This document shows positions 60,055 to 64,000 of a stretch of 64,000 nucleotides of DNA, piece after piece; the stretch's first letter is position 1; every line of letters starts with the position of its first letter. Source of the stretch: Betaproteobacteria bacterium (GTDB lineage Bacteria > Pseudomonadota > Gammaproteobacteria > Burkholderiales > Burkholderiaceae_F); assembly GCA_016861185.1 (NCBI GenBank), contig BOKW01000003.1, positions 558,001 through 622,000 on the forward strand, in the 5' to 3' direction. A program made the position numbers and the translations under genes. The notes beneath the pieces are model-generated. The model did not search any database. It had not been told where the DNA came from and saw only the letters and a program-made list of their open reading frames with translations.

Positions 60055-61065
60055 TCACTTCGCTGCCATCAGCGCGACGGTCGTGTCCAGCATGCGGTTG
60101 GAGAAGCCCCATTCGTTGTCATACCAGCTCGAGACTTTGACGAGGCGGCCGGAGACCTTGGTCAGGGTGGCGTCGAAGATGCTCGAGCGGGGGTCGTGGT
60201 TGAAGTCGCTGGAGACGAGCGGGTCGGCGTTGTAGCCGAGGATGCCCTTCAGCTCGCCTTCGGACGCGGCCTTCATGATGCCGTTGACCTCGTCGACGGT
60301 AGTGTCGCGCGCGGCGATGAACGAGAGGTCGACGATCGACACGTTGATCGTCGGCACGCGGATCGCGAAGCCGTCGAGCTTGCCGTTCAGTTCCGGCATC
60401 ACGAGCCCGACCGCCGCGGCCGCGCCGGTCTTGGTCGGGATCATGTTGTGGCCGGCGGCGCGCGCGCGGCGCAGGTCCTCGTGATACACGTCGGTCAGCA
60501 CCTGGTCGTTGGTGAACGCGTGCACCGTCGTCATCAGGCCGGTGACGACGCCGAGCTTTTCGTGCAGCGGCTTGACGAGCGGCGCGAGGCAGTTGGTCGT
60601 GCACGACGCGTTGGAGATCACGGTGAACGAGCTTTTCAGCATGCCGTGATTGACGCCGTAGACGATCGTCGCGTCGACGTCCTTGCCGCCCGGCGCGGAG
60701 ATGATCACCTTCTTCGCGCCGCCCTTCAGGTGCGCACTCGCCTTCTCCTTGGTCGTGAAGAAGCCCGTGCACTCGAGCACGACGTCCACGCCGAGCGACG
60801 CCCACGGCAGCTCGGCCGGATTGCGGTTGGCGAGCACCTTGATGCGGTCGCCGTTGACGACCATCGCGTCGCCGTCGACCGCGACCGTGCCCGGGAACGA
60901 GCCGTGCGCGGTGTCGTACTTCGTCAGGTGCGCGTTGGTCTTCGGATCGCCGAGGTCGTTGATCGCGACGATCTGGATGTCGTGCTTCTTGCCGCCCTCG
61001 TAGTGCGCGCGCAGGACGTTGCGGCCGATGCGGCCGTAGCCGTTGATGGCAACCTTGATGGTCAT
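60055..61065 (-). CDS. gap: Glyceraldehyde-3-phosphate dehydrogenase
   Basis: A 336-residue enzyme. The NAD motif [20 protein letters not shown] opens it, the active-site Cys lies in [13 protein letters not shown], the catalytic His in [15 protein letters not shown], and [12 protein letters not shown] closes the domain. ATG 61065 overlaps the stop of tkt (ATGA), fixing the start and placing gap second in an operon with tkt. It oxidises glyceraldehyde 3-phosphate with NAD in glycolysis. Confidence 0.97.
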   Translation of the reverse strand: MTIKVAINGYGRIGRNVLRAHYEGGKKHDIQIVAINDLGDPKTNAHLTKYDTAHGSFPGTVAVDGDAMVVNGDRIKVLANRNPAELPWASLGVDVVLECTGFFTTKEKASAHLKGGAKKVIISAPGGKDVDATIVYGVNHGMLKSSFTVISNASCTTNCLAPLVKPLHEKLGVVTGLMTTVHAFTNDQVLTDVYHEDLRRARAAGHNMIPTKTGAAAAVGLVMPELNGKLDGFAIRVPTINVSIVDLSFIAARDTTVDEVNGIMKAASEGELKGILGYNADPLVSSDFNHDPRSSIFDATLTKVSGRLVKVSSWYDNEWGFSNRMLDTTVALMAAK

Positions 61066-63107
61066 CGAGATTTCTCCCTGGAGATGAGTTCGCGAACGAC
61101 CTGCGCGGCGTTGTCTGCCGTCAGGCCGAAGTGCTTGTAGACGGCGCCCGCAGGCGCGGATTCGCCGAAGCGGTCGACGCCGAGCACGGCGCCCGCGGCG
61201 CGCACGTACTTCCACCAGAAGTCGGTAACGCCGGCTTCGATCGCGAGCCGCGGCAGCCCTTCGGGCAGTACGCGCGTCTTGTACTCGACGCCCTGCCGGT
61301 CGAACACCGTCGTCGACGGCATCGACACGACGCGCACCGCGATGCCTTCGGCGGCGAGCTGCTTCTGCGCTTCGACCGCGAGCGGCACTTCAGAGCCGGT
61401 CGCGACGATCACTGCGCGCGCCTTGCCGGCGCCGCCGGGCGCCTCGCTCAGCACGTAGGCGCCGCGGCGCACGTCGTTCGCGTCGCGCTCGCCGGCCACG
61501 AACGGCACGGCCTGGCGCGACAACAGCAGCGCGGTGGGGCCGTCCCGCCGTTGCGCGGCGGCCTCCCACGCGACGAGCGTCTCGACCGTGTCGCACGGCC
61601 GCCAGACGTCGAGGTGCGGGATCAGCCGCAGGCTCGCCGCGTGCTCGACCGCCTGGTGCGTCGGGCCGTCCTCGCCGAGGCCGATCGAGTCGTGCGTGAA
61701 GACGAACACGACGCGCTGCTTCATCAGCGCGGCCATCCGCACCGCGTTGCGCGCGTAGTCGGAGAACACGAGGAACGTTCCGACGAAGGGCAGGAAGCCG
61801 CCGTGCAGCGCCATGCCGTTGGCGATCGCGCACATGCCGAACTCGCGCACGCCGAAGTGGATGTGGCGCCCCGACCGGATCTCGCCGTCGACGTGCAGCG
61901 CGGCCGCCTTGCTCCACTTGGTCAGGTTGCTGCCGGTCAGATCGGCCGAGCCGCCGATCATCTCGGGTGCGGCTTCGGCGACGACTTCGAGCGCGAGCTG
62001 CGAGGCCTTGCGCGTGGCGACGTTCTCGCGTTTGCCGGCGGCGGCGGCGATCGCCTGCGCCACCTTGGCTGCGAAGTCGGCCGGCAATTCACCGCGCAGC
62101 CGGCGATCGAGTTCGCGCGCCGGCTCCGGATGCGCCTGCGCGTACGCGGCGAAGCGGCGCTTCCACTCGGCCTCGCGCTCGGCGCCGGCGGCGCGCGCAT
62201 CCCACGCGGCGTAGATCTCGGCGGGAATCTCGAAGGGCGGGTGCGGCCAGCCGATCGTCTCGCGCGTGGCGGCAACTTCGGTCTCGCCGAGCGCTTCGCC
62301 GTGCGCCTTCTCGGTGCCGGCGCGGTTGGGCGAGCCCTTGCCGATCACCGTGCGCGCGATGATCAACGTCGGCCGCTCGGACTGCTTGGCCTGCGCCAGC
62401 GCGGCGTCGACCGCCGCCACGTCATGGCCGTCGATCGGGCCGATCACGTTCCAGCGGTAGGCGCGGAAGCGCGCGGCGGTGTCGTCGGTGAACCAGTGCT
62501 TGACCTCGCCGTCGATCGAGATGCCGTTGTCGTCGTAGATCGCGACGAGCTTGGCGAGCTTCCACGTGCCGGCGAGCGAAGCGGCCTCGTGCGAGATGCC
62601 TTCCATCAGGCAGCCGTCGCCGACGAACACGTAGGTGCGGTGGTCGACGATCGCGTGCCCGGGTCGGTTGAACTCCATCTCGAGCAGCTTTTCCGCGAGC
62701 GCCATGCCGACCGCGTTCGCCAGGCCCTGCCCGAGCGGACCGGTCGTCGTTTCCACGCCGGGCGTCAGCCCGTGCTCCGGATGTCCGGGCGTCTTCGAGT
62801 GAAGCTGGCGGAAGTTCTTCAGCTCCTCGAGCGGCAGGTCGTAGCCCGTCAGATGCAGCAGCGCGTACTGCAGCATCGAGCCGTGCCCGTTGGACAGCAC
62901 GAAGCGGTCGCGATTGGGCCAGCGCGGATTGGCTGGGTTGTGCGACAGGTGTCGCGTCCACAGCGCGAGCGCGATTTCGGCCATGCCCATCGGCATGCCG
63001 GGATGTCCGGAGTTCGCCTTCTGAACCGCGTCCATCGCCAGCGCGCGGATCGCGTTGGCCATACGTACTTGCAACGACCGGGATGACGCGGAGTCGAGCG
63101 GAGACAT
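61062..63107 (-). CDS. tkt: Transketolase
   Basis: A 681-residue thiamine-diphosphate enzyme of the pentose phosphate pathway or Calvin cycle. Key blocks are [20 protein letters not shown], the ThDP motif [20 protein letters not shown] followed by [30 protein letters not shown], the substrate region [20 protein letters not shown] and [20 protein letters not shown]. Full family length. ATG 63107 ([20 protein letters not shown]) is chosen; a longer frame upstream has a poor start. First gene of the tkt-gap unit. A long hairpin is found about 140 bp upstream. Confidence 0.97.
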   Translation of the reverse strand: MSPLDSASSRSLQVRMANAIRALAMDAVQKANSGHPGMPMGMAEIALALWTRHLSHNPANPRWPNRDRFVLSNGHGSMLQYALLHLTGYDLPLEELKNFRQLHSKTPGHPEHGLTPGVETTTGPLGQGLANAVGMALAEKLLEMEFNRPGHAIVDHRTYVFVGDGCLMEGISHEAASLAGTWKLAKLVAIYDDNGISIDGEVKHWFTDDTAARFRAYRWNVIGPIDGHDVAAVDAALAQAKQSERPTLIIARTVIGKGSPNRAGTEKAHGEALGETEVAATRETIGWPHPPFEIPAEIYAAWDARAAGAEREAEWKRRFAAYAQAHPEPARELDRRLRGELPADFAAKVAQAIAAAAGKRENVATRKASQLALEVVAEAAPEMIGGSADLTGSNLTKWSKAAALHVDGEIRSGRHIHFGVREFGMCAIANGMALHGGFLPFVGTFLVFSDYARNAVRMAALMKQRVVFVFTHDSIGLGEDGPTHQAVEHAASLRLIPHLDVWRPCDTVETLVAWEAAAQRRDGPTALLLSRQAVPFVAGERDANDVRRGAYVLSEAPGGAGKARAVIVATGSEVPLAVEAQKQLAAEGIAVRVVSMPSTTVFDRQGVEYKTRVLPEGLPRLAIEAGVTDFWWKYVRAAGAVLGVDRFGESAPAGAVYKHFGLTADNAAQVVRELISREKSR

Positions 63108-63562
63108 CGGGCAGAACTGGGGAAAGTCGGGACGGAAGCGGCGGCGCGCGATGCCGGCGAAAACGCTCGGCGAAGTCGGCGGCGACGCTCGCGCGCATCT
63201 TATCAGGCGGCCCTCGCGCACTCTGTAGCCGCGATGGCGTATGCGCGGATTTGTTCCGGCGCAAATCCGCGCGCGTTAGACGCCGTTTTCGAGTGCGCGG
63301 GTCTTTCGCTCGACGGCGAATTCCTTTAGCATGCGCGCCTTAAATTTCGGTCCGGAAACAAGGAAGCAACGGGCTGCCAGTACGGCGCGTAGCCAGCGCC
63401 AGGCAACGATTCCCCCGCCAGATCCAATCGACGCGGGTCGGCCGTCGCAAGCGGCCACCGCAATGATCCGAGCGCCGCGCACCAGCGCACGGGTCCCGGG
63501 CCGATGGGTTGCGGTTCAAACCGTGATTCAGGTCGATTGGGCGGACCTGCTGGGGGACGAAG
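63108..63562. promoter_or_regulatory. Divergent tkt/speD region with a long hairpin
   Basis: A 455-bp region with no gene. The only clear structure is at 63243-63272: GCGCGGATTTG-TTCCGGCG-CAAATCCGCGC, an 11-bp perfect stem, which may be an operator for the leftward tkt operon or a transcript structure. It also holds the rightward speD promoter and the ribosome-binding site GGGGGA seven bases before its ATG. Confidence 0.45.
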
Positions 63563-64000
63563 ATGCAAGGCCTTCACCTGACTGGCGATCTGTTCGAATG
63601 CGGCTGCAGCGCAGCCTTCCTGACGGATCTCGAGAAGCTCTCCACGCTGTGCCGTGACGCGACGCTGCGCGCGGGGCTGACGATCGTCGACGAGAAGTAC
63701 CACGTGTTTCCCGACTGGCAGGGTCAGCCGGGCGGCATCACCGGCACCGTGCTGCTCGCCGAATCGCACCTGGCGATCCACACGTGGCCCGAGCGGCGCG
63801 GCGTCACGCTCGACGTCTACGTCTGCAATTTCACCGGGGACAACTCGGGCAAGGCGCAGCAGCTCTTCGACGAGCTGGTCGTCGCGTTCCGGCCGCAGAA
63901 CCAGGTCGTCAACCGAATCACGCGCGGCGATCTGGCCGCCGGCGCCGAGGTCACGACCACGTCGTCGGCCGCACCGGCTCCGGGCGCGGGCAGCAACGAG
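63563..64000 (+). CDS. speD: S-adenosylmethionine decarboxylase proenzyme, 5' part
   Basis: The window cuts this gene after 146 codons, still open. It begins MQGLHLTGDLFECGCSAAFL and holds the self-cleavage site LLAESHLAIHTWPERRGVTL, in which the Ser becomes the pyruvoyl group, and the conserved Cys region VYVCNFTGDNSGKAQQLFDE. This is a class 1B (short) SpeD, which needs only about 120 residues. Beyond that the frame continues through a Thr-, Ser- and Ala-rich linker (TTTSSAAPAPGAGSNE) and out of the window, so it may be longer or fused, for example to a SpeE domain. It makes decarboxylated AdoMet for spermidine synthesis. Confidence 0.92.
   Translation, partial: MQGLHLTGDLFECGCSAAFLTDLEKLSTLCRDATLRAGLTIVDEKYHVFPDWQGQPGGITGTVLLAESHLAIHTWPERRGVTLDVYVCNFTGDNSGKAQQLFDELVVAFRPQNQVVNRITRGDLAAGAEVTTTSSAAPAPGAGSNE

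Noticed and set aside
61131..63086. Long open frame antisense to transketolase
   Set aside because: Shadow of tkt; no recognisable motif and highly biased composition.
63326..63781. Minus-strand frame over the speD start
   Set aside because: It overlaps the speD coding start on the other strand and has no motif; speD has a good ribosome-binding site and the pyruvoyl cleavage motif.
1..64000. tRNA, rRNA, phage genes or intact transposases
   Set aside because: None recognised by reading either strand; short repeats and gene remnants exist, but no transposase, integrase or tRNA-like cloverleaf was found.

Overview
The window is a high-G+C stretch of about 64 kb, almost fully coding, from what looks like a betaproteobacterium of the order Burkholderiales. 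The inference rests on two Bug-type (TctC) solute receptors, a class I PHB/PHA synthase cluster with its DUF3141 partner, the collinear tkt-gap-pgk-pyk-fba block followed by a class 1B speD, and many small GC-rich palindromic repeats. I see no rRNA, tRNA, CRISPR array, intact insertion sequence or prophage.

Layout. (1) 1-3.9 kb: end of a PAP2 phosphatase, an EptA/MCR-type phosphoethanolamine transferase and an M14 carboxypeptidase. (2) 4.0-9.7 kb: a four-gene operon (FAD oxidoreductase, Bug receptor, Bug receptor, FAD oxidoreductase) divergent from a GntR/UTRA regulator. (3) 9.9-16.5 kb: an acetyl-CoA acetyltransferase, a secreted Big_5/Kelch-like lipoprotein, a hicB gene with a frameshifted hicA, a decayed copy of the thiolase 3' end, an unknown protein and AMP nucleosidase. 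(4) 16.6-25.1 kb: a tripartite RND efflux operon ending in an NAD(P)-binding protein, then two lipid A deacylase-like outer-membrane enzymes (PagL and LpxR types). (5) 25.3-43.6 kb: a carbon-storage, acetate and ketone-body region holding PhaC, a DUF3141 hydrolase and small partners, an AcuC-like deacetylase, cytochrome c, MgtC, a DegP-like protease, a GNAT-patatin fusion, MaoC-Pta, FabI, AckA, 3-hydroxybutyrate dehydrogenase and both subunits of a 3-oxoacid CoA-transferase. (6) 43.6-53.5 kb: a winged-helix/AAA/TPR regulator, a GGDEF-EAL protein, an M48 protease, fructose-bisphosphate aldolase and an S41 peptidase. (7) 53.7-64 kb: pyk, a four-helix-bundle gene, pgk, rhombosortase, a GlyGly-CTERM subtilase and its small partner, gap, tkt and the start of speD.

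How the genes fit together. Region 5 can make and use polyhydroxybutyrate: PhaC polymerises, 3-hydroxybutyrate is oxidised to acetoacetate, CoA-transferase activates it, and the thiolase in region 3 could cleave it to acetyl-CoA; Pta plus AckA interconvert acetyl-CoA and acetate. The envelope genes (PAP2, EptA, PagL, LpxR, RND pump) suggest active lipid A remodelling and resistance to cationic compounds.

The most unusual find is at 56.9-59.7 kb. A rhombosortase faces a subtilisin-like protease with a GlyGly-CTERM tail, and just upstream of the protease lies a small lipoprotein that resembles the protease's own propeptide. Together they look like a self-contained secretion, processing and inhibition module. 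Also notable are the GNAT-patatin fusion with an internal lipobox, a family of about 30-bp repeats confined to 23-40 kb and flanking the pagL-lpxR pair, and degenerate 3'-end copies of two intact genes, the thiolase and gap.
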